Positions 56,118-64,000 of a stretch of DNA of 64,000 bases are shown one piece after another. Source of the stretch: Enterobacteriaceae endosymbiont of Donacia simplex (GTDB lineage: Bacteria; Pseudomonadota; Gammaproteobacteria; Enterobacterales; Enterobacteriaceae); assembly GCF_012568645.1 (NCBI RefSeq), contig NZ_CP046192.1:249981-313980 (forward strand), in the 5' to 3' direction. The notes below the pieces were generated by a model. That model saw only the letters and a list, made by a program, of their open reading frames with translations. It was not told the DNA's origin and did not search any database. Every line of letters begins with the position of its first letter. The stretch's first letter is position 1. The position numbers and the translations under genes were made by a program.

Positions 56118-57791
56118 CTATTTTTTTTGTAATTTTAAATATGAATTTTTGTAAGATCTTTGATATTTAAACATTAATTCAAAGTTAATATTTTTATTTA
56201 AAATTCTCATATTTTTAGAATATTTTGTAATAATTTTTTTTATGGTAGGAGATAATTCAATAGTAGAGTAATTAGTAAATAATTTTATATTTCCTATAGT
56301 ATTACTATTTATTTTTAATTCATTAATAATAGCTCCCACAATATGACGTACTTCTACTTTATCATTCTTACCTATATTAATACGATATATATCCATATAT
56401 TTTTTTATTTTTTTAATATATTTATTTTTATGGAAATTTGATTTTTTATTAAATATTTTTTTTTTAACAGGATCAGGAGATAAAATTAAAGGTCTTTTAT
56501 TTTGAGATAATTTTAATAAAATTATTATTAATTTTTCTTTATTAATATTATTTTTAATAATTATTGTTGATATAATATTTTTATATTTAATTAAATCTGT
56601 ATCCTTTATTAAGGATAATTCTTTTTGTATTTTTTTAATTAAATTTTCTAATCTTTTTTCACATAAAATCTTATAATTAGGTAATGATATTTCCTGAATA
56701 TTACATTTGAGTCTACGTTCAATATTTTTCAGTAATCTTTTTTCTCGATATTCAATAAATGTTAAAGATTTACCTTGTCTTCCTGCTCTTCCTGTTCTTC
56801 CAATACGATGGATATATGATTCTATATCCATAGGTAAATCATAATTTATAACTAAATTTATTCTATTAACATCTAATCCTCTTGCTGCAATATCAGTAGC
56901 AATTAAAATATCTAATTTTCCATTTCTAAATTTTTCTAATGTTTTTTCTCTATTATTTTGATTCATATCTCCATTTAATGCTGCACTATTATAATTATAT
57001 TTTTTTAATATATCAGATATTTCTATAGTTGAAGTTTTAGTTTTCACAAAAATTAAAACAGCATCAAAATTTTCAGTTTCTAAAAATCTCATTAAAGCAT
57101 TTATTTTTTTACTATGTATTAACCAATAATTTTGATTAATATCTGGAATTGTTTTAACATCTGTTTTAATAAATACTTCATATGGATTAACCATAAATTT
57201 TCTAGTTATATTTTTAATTCTTTTTGGCATAGTTGCAGAAAATAATAAAGTTTGATATTTTTTAGGTATTGTAGATAAAATCTTTTCTACATCTTCAATA
57301 AATCCCATTCTTAACATTTCATCTGCTTCATCTATTACTAAACTAGCTAATTTAGATAAATTAACAGTTTTTCTCTGAATATGATCTAGTAAACGTCCTG
57401 GGGTAGCTATAATAATTTGAACTCCTAAGTGTAAACGTTTAAATTGTATATTATAAGATTGTCCTCCGTATAATGCTAAAATACTAATTTCCTTTATATA
57501 TTTTGCAAATATTGAAGTAGCTTTAGTTACCTGAATTGCTAATTCTCTAGTCGGTGTTAAAACTAAAATTTGAGTTTTTTTTATAGATAAATTTAGATTA
57601 TTTAATAATGGTAACATAAATGCAGCAGTTTTACCACTACCTGTTTGTGCAATACCTAATACATCTTTCCCAGATAATAAATATGGAATACATTTTTTTT
57701 GTATAGGGGATGGGTTTATATATCCTATATCATTCAATGCTTTTAAAAGTAATTTATTTAAACCAAATTTAGTGAAAGTAATATTTATCAT
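56118..57791 (-). CDS. deaD: DEAD-box RNA helicase DeaD (CsdA)
   Basis: ATP-dependent RNA helicase for ribosome assembly and mRNA unwinding. It has 557 residues, about 70 fewer than E. coli, lost from the C-terminal tail. Motifs run in order: AQTGSGKTAAF, PTRELA, TPGRLLDH, DEADEML, SATMP, then TDIAARGLD and HRIGRTGRAGR. The RNA-binding domain with YRINIGKNDKVEVRHIVGAI remains near residue 465. The upstream 285-base gap to pnp is where nlpI stands in E. coli; only featureless A/T is left. Confidence 0.96.
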   Translation of the reverse strand: MINITFTKFGLNKLLLKALNDIGYINPSPIQKKCIPYLLSGKDVLGIAQTGSGKTAAFMLPLLNNLNLSIKKTQILVLTPTRELAIQVTKATSIFAKYIKEISILALYGGQSYNIQFKRLHLGVQIIIATPGRLLDHIQRKTVNLSKLASLVIDEADEMLRMGFIEDVEKILSTIPKKYQTLLFSATMPKRIKNITRKFMVNPYEVFIKTDVKTIPDINQNYWLIHSKKINALMRFLETENFDAVLIFVKTKTSTIEISDILKKYNYNSAALNGDMNQNNREKTLEKFRNGKLDILIATDIAARGLDVNRINLVINYDLPMDIESYIHRIGRTGRAGRQGKSLTFIEYREKRLLKNIERRLKCNIQEISLPNYKILCEKRLENLIKKIQKELSLIKDTDLIKYKNIISTIIIKNNINKEKLIIILLKLSQNKRPLILSPDPVKKKIFNKKSNFHKNKYIKKIKKYMDIYRINIGKNDKVEVRHIVGAIINELKINSNTIGNIKLFTNYSTIELSPTIKKIITKYSKNMRILNKNINFELMFKYQRSYKNSYLKLQKK

Positions 57792-58076
57792 ATAATATAT
57801 ATGCCTATTTAAAATTTAAAATATAATTATTAAAAAAATTTAATATAATTAATAATCTAATAATTATTAGATGGGATTATAAAATTAAATTGTAATTATG
57901 TTTTAATATAAACATAATTACAAATAATAAAAATTATTTAATATAAATAATAATTTTACAATTAATTTTTATAAATTACTATATTAGTAAATATACATAT
58001 TTTTAAAAATATTATTTATTAAAATAATTTATATAATTATTTGTAAATAATTTTTTATAAAAAAATTTTTAAAAAA

Positions 58077-60173
58077 TTAATTTTTTTTAATAACAGCTTT
58101 TATACTTAATCTTATTCTTCCTTGTTTATCAATTTCCATCACTTTAACAAGTACCTTTTGTAATAATTGTAAATAATCACTTACTTTATTTACATGTTTA
58201 TGCGTAATTTGAGAAATATGTACTAATCCTTCTTTACCATTTCCTATCGAAATAAAAGCACCAAAATCAACAATACGTACAACTTTACCATTATATATTT
58301 GTCCCACAATAATATCTGCAGTAATTTCTTCTATACGTCTAATTGCAAATCTAATTTTTTCATTATTTTTAGCTGCAATTTTTACAATTCCATTATCTTC
58401 TATTTCGATAATTGTATCAGTTTCTTCTGTTAAAGCTCTAATAACAGATCCTCCTTTACCTATCATATCTTTAATTTTTTCTGGATTAATTTTTATTGTA
58501 TGAATTCTTGGAGCAAATTCTGAAATATTTCTTCTAGGAAAAGAAATAGCTTGTTTCATTACTTTCAAAATATGTAATCTAGCTAATTTTGCTTGAAATA
58601 AAGCTAATTTTATTATTTTATATGTAATTCCTTCTATTTTCATATCCATTTGTAAAGCAGTAATACCAGTTTTAGTTCCTGCTACCTTAAAATCCATATC
58701 ACCTAAATGATCTTCATCACCTAAAATATCAGATAATACTATAAAATTATTTTTTTCTTTAATTAAACCCATTGCTATACCTGCTACAGCATTTTTAATT
58801 GGAATTCCTGCATCCATCATTGCTAAGGACGCTCCACATACTGAGGCCATAGATGATGAACCATTAGATTCTGTAATTTCAGATACAATACGGATTGTAT
58901 AAGGAAAAATATCTAGATTAGGCATTACTGGTATTAAAGATTTTTTAGCTAAATTACCATGACCAATTTCACGTCTTTTAGGAGAACTCATTATACCTGT
59001 TTCACCAACAGAATAAGGAGGAAAATTATAATGAAATAAAAAATTATCTGTTCTATTATTTATTAAATCATCTAATAATTGAGCATCTCTTGTTGTTCCT
59101 AATGTAGCAGTAACTAAAGACTGTGTTTCCCCTCTTGTAAACAAAGCAGAACCATGAGTTCTTGGTAAAATACCTATACGTACATCTAAATTACGTATCA
59201 TATCATGTTCACGACCATCAATTCTAAGATTTTTTTCTGTAATATTTTTACGTACTATTTTTTTTTCTAAGTCATAAAAAATTTCATTTAAATCATAAAT
59301 TGAAATATTTTCATATTCTTTTTCTTTTTTAAAAACTTCAAGAGTTTTTAATTTTATAGAATCAATTATATGAACTCTATCTTGTTTTTTTTTTATATTA
59401 TATGCTTTTATTAATTTTTTATATGATAAAAAAATTACTTTTTCTTTAAGCTTCTCATTTAAAGGATATAAAATCCATTCACGAGATTTTTTTTTTACTT
59501 TATCTGATAATTGAACGATATTATTAATTAAAATTTGTTGTTGATTATGTCCATATATTATTGCATCTAAAATTTGGTCTTCAGTTAATAAATTAGATTT
59601 AGCTTCTACCATTAGTATAGCTTTTTTAGTACTAGTAACAATTAAATCTAATTCACTATTTTCCATTTCTTGTATACTAGGATTTAGTATATATTGATTA
59701 TTAATATACCCAACACGTGCAGTTCCAAATGGTCCATTAAAAGGAATACCTGATAAATTTAAAACAGTAGAAGCCCCAATAATAGCTACAATATCTGGAT
59801 TTATTTCAGGATTTAGGGACATTACGGTTGCAATAATTTGAGTTTCATTTAAAAAACCTTTTTTAAATAAAGGTCTTATAGGACGATCAATTAAACGAGA
59901 AATTAATATTTCATTTTCACTAGGACGTCCTTCTCTACGAAAAAAATTTCCAGGAACACGACCAGCAGCATATAATTTTTCTTGATAATGTACTGATAAA
60001 GGGAAAAAATTTTGTTCTAATTTTACTTCATTATTTACTACTAAAGTTACGAAAACAGCTGTATCATCAATACTAACCATTACAGAAGATGTTGCTTGTC
60101 TAGCTATCATCCCTGTTTCAATAGTTACAGTATTATTACCATAACAAAATCTATGAATAATCGGGTTTAACAA
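58077..60173 (-). CDS. pnp: polyribonucleotide nucleotidyltransferase (PNPase)
   Basis: Phosphorolytic 3'-5' exoribonuclease, trimeric. It has 698 residues (E. coli 711). Two RNase PH domains are present (first with [14 protein letters not shown], second with [18 protein letters not shown] [18 protein letters not shown]), and the catalytic [18 protein letters not shown] is complete. The KH loop [17 protein letters not shown] and the S1 domain [11 protein letters not shown] close the protein. The RNase III autoregulatory stem of the E. coli leader could not be recognised in the 91 bases after rpsO. Confidence 0.98.
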   Translation of the reverse strand: MLNPIIHRFCYGNNTVTIETGMIARQATSSVMVSIDDTAVFVTLVVNNEVKLEQNFFPLSVHYQEKLYAAGRVPGNFFRREGRPSENEILISRLIDRPIRPLFKKGFLNETQIIATVMSLNPEINPDIVAIIGASTVLNLSGIPFNGPFGTARVGYINNQYILNPSIQEMENSELDLIVTSTKKAILMVEAKSNLLTEDQILDAIIYGHNQQQILINNIVQLSDKVKKKSREWILYPLNEKLKEKVIFLSYKKLIKAYNIKKKQDRVHIIDSIKLKTLEVFKKEKEYENISIYDLNEIFYDLEKKIVRKNITEKNLRIDGREHDMIRNLDVRIGILPRTHGSALFTRGETQSLVTATLGTTRDAQLLDDLINNRTDNFLFHYNFPPYSVGETGIMSSPKRREIGHGNLAKKSLIPVMPNLDIFPYTIRIVSEITESNGSSSMASVCGASLAMMDAGIPIKNAVAGIAMGLIKEKNNFIVLSDILGDEDHLGDMDFKVAGTKTGITALQMDMKIEGITYKIIKLALFQAKLARLHILKVMKQAISFPRRNISEFAPRIHTIKINPEKIKDMIGKGGSVIRALTEETDTIIEIEDNGIVKIAAKNNEKIRFAIRRIEEITADIIVGQIYNGKVVRIVDFGAFISIGNGKEGLVHISQITHKHVNKVSDYLQLLQKVLVKVMEIDKQGRIRLSIKAVIKKN

Positions 60174-60264
60174 AATAAATATCCTTTAAATAAAAACTTT
60201 TTTATATTAAAAAAATAAATTTATTTTAAAATCTATAATTAATATAGATAATATTAAAATATTT

Positions 60265-60534
60265 TTATTTTCTTAACCCTAAATTTTCAATTAATATATT
60301 ATAATCATGTAATTTTTTTTTTTTTAAATAATTTAATAATTTTCTACGTTGTGATATCATATGGAGAAGTCCTCGACGACTATGATGATCTTTTTTATGG
60401 ATAGTAAAATGTTTATGTAAATAATTAATTTTAAATGTTAGTAAAGCTATTTGTACTCTTGTTGATCCTTTATCTTTAGGACTAATTTCATACTGTTTAA
60501 TAATTTGTGCTTTTTTTTTTGTATTAAAATACAT
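60265..60534 (-). CDS. rpsO: 30S ribosomal protein S15
   Basis: Primary 16S binder of the platform and intersubunit bridge. It has 89 residues, as in E. coli, with [20 protein letters not shown] and [20 protein letters not shown]. It stands between truB (21 bases) and pnp, as in E. coli. Confidence 0.98.
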   Translation of the reverse strand: MYFNTKKKAQIIKQYEISPKDKGSTRVQIALLTFKINYLHKHFTIHKKDHHSRRGLLHMISQRRKLLNYLKKKKLHDYNILIENLGLRK

Positions 60535-60555
60535 AACTTAACTCCATTAAATTAT

Positions 60556-61503
60556 TTATAAATTAATAAAATTTATTAATTTACATTTAATTATATAACC
60601 TTTGTTATTAATATGACAAACACCTATAAAATTATGAAATATTTTTTCAAATATACGGAATATTTTTTTATCTATTATAGATGTTATTTTTATTTTTTCA
60701 CCATTTATTATTTTTTTTATTAAAAAATTAGATAAATATAATTTAGGAATATTATTTATAATATAATTAATAGGTAATAATAACTTTTTTATTAAAAAAA
60801 TATTTAGTTTATTATTTCGATAATTTATAATTAATGTTTGTAATTGTTCAATGGTTATTACATTCTTATGTAAAATAGAAATATGTGATATTTGTATTCT
60901 GCGTAATTTGATTACATGAGCTCCACAATTTAATTTATCTCCTAATTCATCAATAATACTACGAATATATGTTCCTTTAGAACAATTAATTTTTAATTTA
61001 ATTTTATTTTCATAAAATTTTAATAATTTAATTTGATAAACTGTAATCTTTCTTTTTTTTAGATGAGAAAAAATTACTCCTGATCTAGCATATTTATAAA
61101 GAGGTATTCCTTTATATTTAATTGCAGAATACATAGGAGGATATTGTTTAATCTTTCCTTTAAATAAATTTATTACTTTAATAAGATCTTTTATAGATAT
61201 ATTAACATTTTTTTTTTTAATAAGAAAACCATATTTATCAGCAGTATTTGTTTTTTCCCCTAAAATAGCAGTAACTAAATAAACTTTATTTGAATTTAGT
61301 AAATATTGACTAAATTTAGTACATTTTCCTAAACATATTGGTAATAAACCACTAGCTAAAGGATCTAAAGTACCTGTATGTCCTGCTTTTTTTACATTAA
61401 AAATATTTTTAATATTTTGAAGGATTTGATTAGATGTAAATCCTATAGATTTATCAAGTAATAATAAACCATTTATTTCTTTTTTTTTTTTTATTTTTAA
61501 CAT
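60556..61503 (-). CDS. truB: tRNA pseudouridine(55) synthase TruB
   Basis: Makes pseudouridine 55 in the T-loop of tRNAs. It has 315 residues (E. coli 314). The catalytic Asp47 lies in AGHTGTLDPLASGLLPI. PPMYSAIKYKGIPLYKYAR and CSKGTYIRSIIDELG are conserved. The PUA-like C-terminal domain is Ile/Lys/Asn-rich and hard to align. Confidence 0.97.
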   Translation of the reverse strand: MLKIKKKKEINGLLLLDKSIGFTSNQILQNIKNIFNVKKAGHTGTLDPLASGLLPICLGKCTKFSQYLLNSNKVYLVTAILGEKTNTADKYGFLIKKKNVNISIKDLIKVINLFKGKIKQYPPMYSAIKYKGIPLYKYARSGVIFSHLKKRKITVYQIKLLKFYENKIKLKINCSKGTYIRSIIDELGDKLNCGAHVIKLRRIQISHISILHKNVITIEQLQTLIINYRNNKLNIFLIKKLLLPINYIINNIPKLYLSNFLIKKIINGEKIKITSIIDKKIFRIFEKIFHNFIGVCHINNKGYIIKCKLINFINL

Positions 61504-61531
61504 TTTTAAAAAATTATAATTTAAATTATAA

Positions 61532-61888
61532 TTATTTTTTTTTAATTTTTAAATTATTTAAAATATTACTAATATATTTACCTTCTTTAAAAGAAGAATC
61601 CAAAAAAAATTTTATTTTTGGTATTTTACGTAAATTTATTTTTTTTTTAAGAATATATCTAATATATTCTGTAGTTTTATTTAAATAAAAAAGTGAATTT
61701 TTTTTATTTTTTAATTTTTCTTCTTTATATGATAAAATTACAAAAATTTTTGCATATGAAAAATCTTTCGATATTACTATATCAGTAATATTACAAAATT
61801 TATTTATTCTTATATCATTAATATTATGTTGTAAGATTTTTGCTATTTGTTTTTTTAATTCATATGAAATACGTAAATTTCGATACAA
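61532..61888 (-). CDS. rbfA: ribosome-binding factor A
   Basis: KH-fold assembly factor acting on the 16S 5' helix. It has 118 residues (E. coli 133, with its flexible tail missing). RNLRISYELKKQIAKILQ at the start and ITDIVISKDFSYAKIFVILS in the middle match the family. RKIPKIKFFLDSSFKEG near the end is the RIxP-type strand. It lies between infB and truB, 28 bases from truB. Confidence 0.94.
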   Translation of the reverse strand: MYRNLRISYELKKQIAKILQHNINDIRINKFCNITDIVISKDFSYAKIFVILSYKEEKLKNKKNSLFYLNKTTEYIRYILKKKINLRKIPKIKFFLDSSFKEGKYISNILNNLKIKKK

Positions 61889-61954
61889 TAAAACACTCCT
61901 TTTTGATATATTTTATAATGTTATTTTTAATAACAAAAATTATTTTTTAAATAA

Positions 61955-64000
61955 CTATTTTTTTATAAGTTCATTCGTTTCAAAAATTTCAATTTTATCT
62001 CCTATATGAATATCATTAAAATTTTTAATACTAATCCCACATTCCATTCCATTACGTACTTCATTAACACTTTCTTTAAATCTTCTTAAAGAATCTATAA
62101 CACCTTTATAAAAAATTTTATTATTTCTAAATAATTTAATTAAATTATTACGTTTAATTATTCCATATGTTACTAGACATCCAGCTATCACCCCAATTTT
62201 AGGTATAGTAAAAATACTTCTAACATCTGCAAGACCTAAAGTTAATTCTTTATATTCAGGAACTAAGATTTTTTGTATATGTTTTTTCATATAATTAATT
62301 AAATCATAAATAATTATAAAAAATTTAATTTTTATATTTTCTATTTTCATTATATTTTTCACATTCTTACTTGCTTTTACATTAAAACCAATAATAATTA
62401 CATGTTTTGCTAAATTAGCCATTGCCATTGAAATATCTGTTTCAGTAATTTCTCCAACACCAGAATAAATAATTTTAATATTTATTTTATCATTAGATAA
62501 ATTAATTAACGTAGTTGTGATTGCTTCTAGAGAACCCTGTACATCAGCTTTTAATAAAATATTTATTTCATGAATATTTTTATTATTTAAATCTAAGAAA
62601 ACTTTTTTAAATTGTTTTTGTTTATTAGATAATTGTATTTCTCTATATTTATTTTTTCTATATGATGCTATTTCTTTAGCTTGTTTTTCATTATTTACTA
62701 CGATTAAATTATCTCCAGCATGTGGAATTTCTGATAAACCTATTATTTTAATAGGAGTTGATGGGCCGGCTTGTAAAATATTTAAACCTTTATAATTTAT
62801 TAATCCTTTAATTTTTCCATAAGTATATCCACAAAGTACTATATTACCTTTTTTTAACATTCCTTCTTTAATTAAAACACTAGCTATAGGTCCTTTACCT
62901 TTATCTAAAAAAGATTCAATGACAATTCCCTTTGCAATACCTTTATTAATAGCTTTTAATTCTAATATTTCAGCTTGTAATAAGATAGTATTTAATAAAT
63001 TATTTATTCCTTCTCCTGTTTTAGCTGAAACTTTAACAAAAATATTATCTCCGCCCCATTCTTCAGAAATAATATCATACCTACTTAATTCATTTTTTAT
63101 TTGTTCAAGATTTGAAATTTTTTTATCAATTTTATTAATTACAACTATTATTGGTAATTTAGTTTTTTTAGCATATTTAATTGCTTCTATAGTTTGTGGC
63201 ATAACTCCATCATCAATTGCAATAACTAGAATTATTATATCAGTAACTTGAACTCCTCTTAACCTCATTGAAGTGAAAGATTCATGTCCTGGAGTATCAA
63301 GAAATGTAATTTTTTTATTATTAAATTTTATTTGATATGCATTAATATACTGGGTAATACCTCCAGATTCTTTTGAAGTTATATTACTTGAAAAAATATA
63401 GTCTAATAACGAAGTCTTACCATGATCTACATGACCCATAATTGTTACTATTGGAGGTCTTATAATAGATATTTTATTAATTTGATCTTCATTATTAATT
63501 AATGATTTTTCTATATCATTTTCACAACGTAATATAACTTTATGTCCCATTTCTTCTGCAATTAATTGAGCTGTTTCTTGATTTAAAAGCTGATTAATAT
63601 TAGTAAATTTTTCTCCCATATTAATTATAATTTTTATAAGTTTTGAACTTTTAACTGCCATTTTATTAGATAATTCAGTGATACTAATAGTATCATTAAT
63701 AATGATATTACGATTAATGTTTTTAACTGGTTTATTAAAATTTTGATATAATTTAGAAAATTTTTTTTTGTATTTATTATTAATAATTTTTTTTTTATTT
63801 TCTTTATTATTTTTATATTTTTTTTTATTATATATTTTTTTATTAAAAATATTATTATTTAAATTTTTATTATTTATTTTTTTCTTATAATATTTTTTAT
63901 TTTTATTTATTTTTTTTTTATTTAATTCTAAATTTTTTTTATAATCTGTATTATATATTTTTTTATCATTATTTTTAATAAATTGTTTAAATTTTTTCAA
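61955..64000 (-). CDS. infB: translation initiation factor IF-2 (5' end beyond window)
   Basis: GTPase that places initiator fMet-tRNA on the 30S subunit. The frame is open to the right edge. The TTG at 63998-64000 is an internal codon, not a start, so the first part is missing. About the first 85 residues shown are a low-complexity Lys/Asn/Tyr/Ile stretch. A short IF2 N-domain follows (ITELSNKMAVKSSKLIK), then G1 GHVDHGKTSLLDY, G3 DTPGHESF and G4 NKIDK. The C-terminal domains run to the stop with VGVIxAGCLVTYGxIKR-type sequence. Confidence 0.97.
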   Translation of the reverse strand: MKKFKQFIKNNDKKIYNTDYKKNLELNKKKINKNKKYYKKKINNKNLNNNIFNKKIYNKKKYKNNKENKKKIINNKYKKKFSKLYQNFNKPVKNINRNIIINDTISITELSNKMAVKSSKLIKIIINMGEKFTNINQLLNQETAQLIAEEMGHKVILRCENDIEKSLINNEDQINKISIIRPPIVTIMGHVDHGKTSLLDYIFSSNITSKESGGITQYINAYQIKFNNKKITFLDTPGHESFTSMRLRGVQVTDIIILVIAIDDGVMPQTIEAIKYAKKTKLPIIVVINKIDKKISNLEQIKNELSRYDIISEEWGGDNIFVKVSAKTGEGINNLLNTILLQAEILELKAINKGIAKGIVIESFLDKGKGPIASVLIKEGMLKKGNIVLCGYTYGKIKGLINYKGLNILQAGPSTPIKIIGLSEIPHAGDNLIVVNNEKQAKEIASYRKNKYREIQLSNKQKQFKKVFLDLNNKNIHEINILLKADVQGSLEAITTTLINLSNDKINIKIIYSGVGEITETDISMAMANLAKHVIIIGFNVKASKNVKNIMKIENIKIKFFIIIYDLINYMKKHIQKILVPEYKELTLGLADVRSIFTIPKIGVIAGCLVTYGIIKRNNLIKLFRNNKIFYKGVIDSLRRFKESVNEVRNGMECGISIKNFNDIHIGDKIEIFETNELIKK

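Noticed and set aside
57792-58076. Possible nlpI remnant between pnp and deaD
   Set aside because: No reading frame or motif longer than chance was seen in either strand.
62919-63251. 110-codon plus-strand frame inside infB
   Set aside because: It is antisense to the conserved G-domain of IF2 and shows no domain of its own.

Overview
The window is a very AT-rich chromosome segment (roughly a fifth G+C by eye) from a strongly reduced gammaproteobacterium. Almost every gene is a recognisable Enterobacterales orthologue, and long runs keep E. coli gene order with single genes or blocks missing. This is the pattern of an obligate insect endosymbiont of the Buchnera/Blochmannia/Wigglesworthia kind. 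I cannot name the genus from sequence alone. No insertion sequence, prophage, CRISPR array, rRNA gene or anonymous accessory island was seen.

Layout. 1-6018: dnaG (cut by the left edge), rpsU, tsaD, uppP, cca, ribB, matching the E. coli dnaG-rpsU-tsaD-plsY-folB-uppP-cca block with plsY and folB gone. 6043-8242: tRNA Arg-His-Pro (E. coli argX-hisR-leuT-proM without leuT) with a visible promoter, then rho and trxA. 8553-14614: dksA, an ABC exporter (yadG/yadH), sodA, aroE-tsaC and def-fmt. 14607-28295: the complete alpha, spc and S10 ribosomal clusters on the minus strand, including two genes too small or overlapped to be obvious (rpmJ, rpmD). 28539-37793: ruvX, yggT, hemW, trmB, yggX, a tRNA-Ile/Ala pair without rRNA, rmuC, a frameshifted tatD, asnS, a porin and gloC. 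37878-50847: rpsA, aroA, serC, mrdB, mrdA, holA, leuS, ybeY, miaB. 50899-51166: tRNA Gln, Leu, Met. 51267-64000: glnS, fldA, ybfF, pgi, deaD, pnp, rpsO, truB, rbfA and infB (cut by the right edge).

How the genes work together. Most encode translation: 25 ribosomal proteins, IF2, tRNA synthetases, formylation/deformylation, t6A synthesis by TsaC and TsaD, CCA addition, and ribosome maturation by YbeY, RbfA and RuvX. RpoA, Rho, DksA, PNPase and DeaD cover transcription and RNA turnover. UppP, PBP2, RodA and a porin show the cell still makes some peptidoglycan and an outer membrane. AroE, AroA and SerC (shikimate/chorismate and serine/B6 branches) and RibB (riboflavin) are what a nutritional symbiont would keep.

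Most notable observations. The LeuRS CP1 editing site has lost its conserved residues while the synthetic site is intact. tatD carries a one-base frameshift in a ten-A tract, close to a 16-A tract inside rmuC. Thioredoxin has a CNPC active site instead of CGPC. None of the eight tRNA genes encodes its CCA end. The Ile/Ala tRNA pair normally found in the rRNA spacer stands alone and overlaps the end of yggX. I found no convincing undescribed multi-gene system; the interest lies in the modes of decay and what has been kept.
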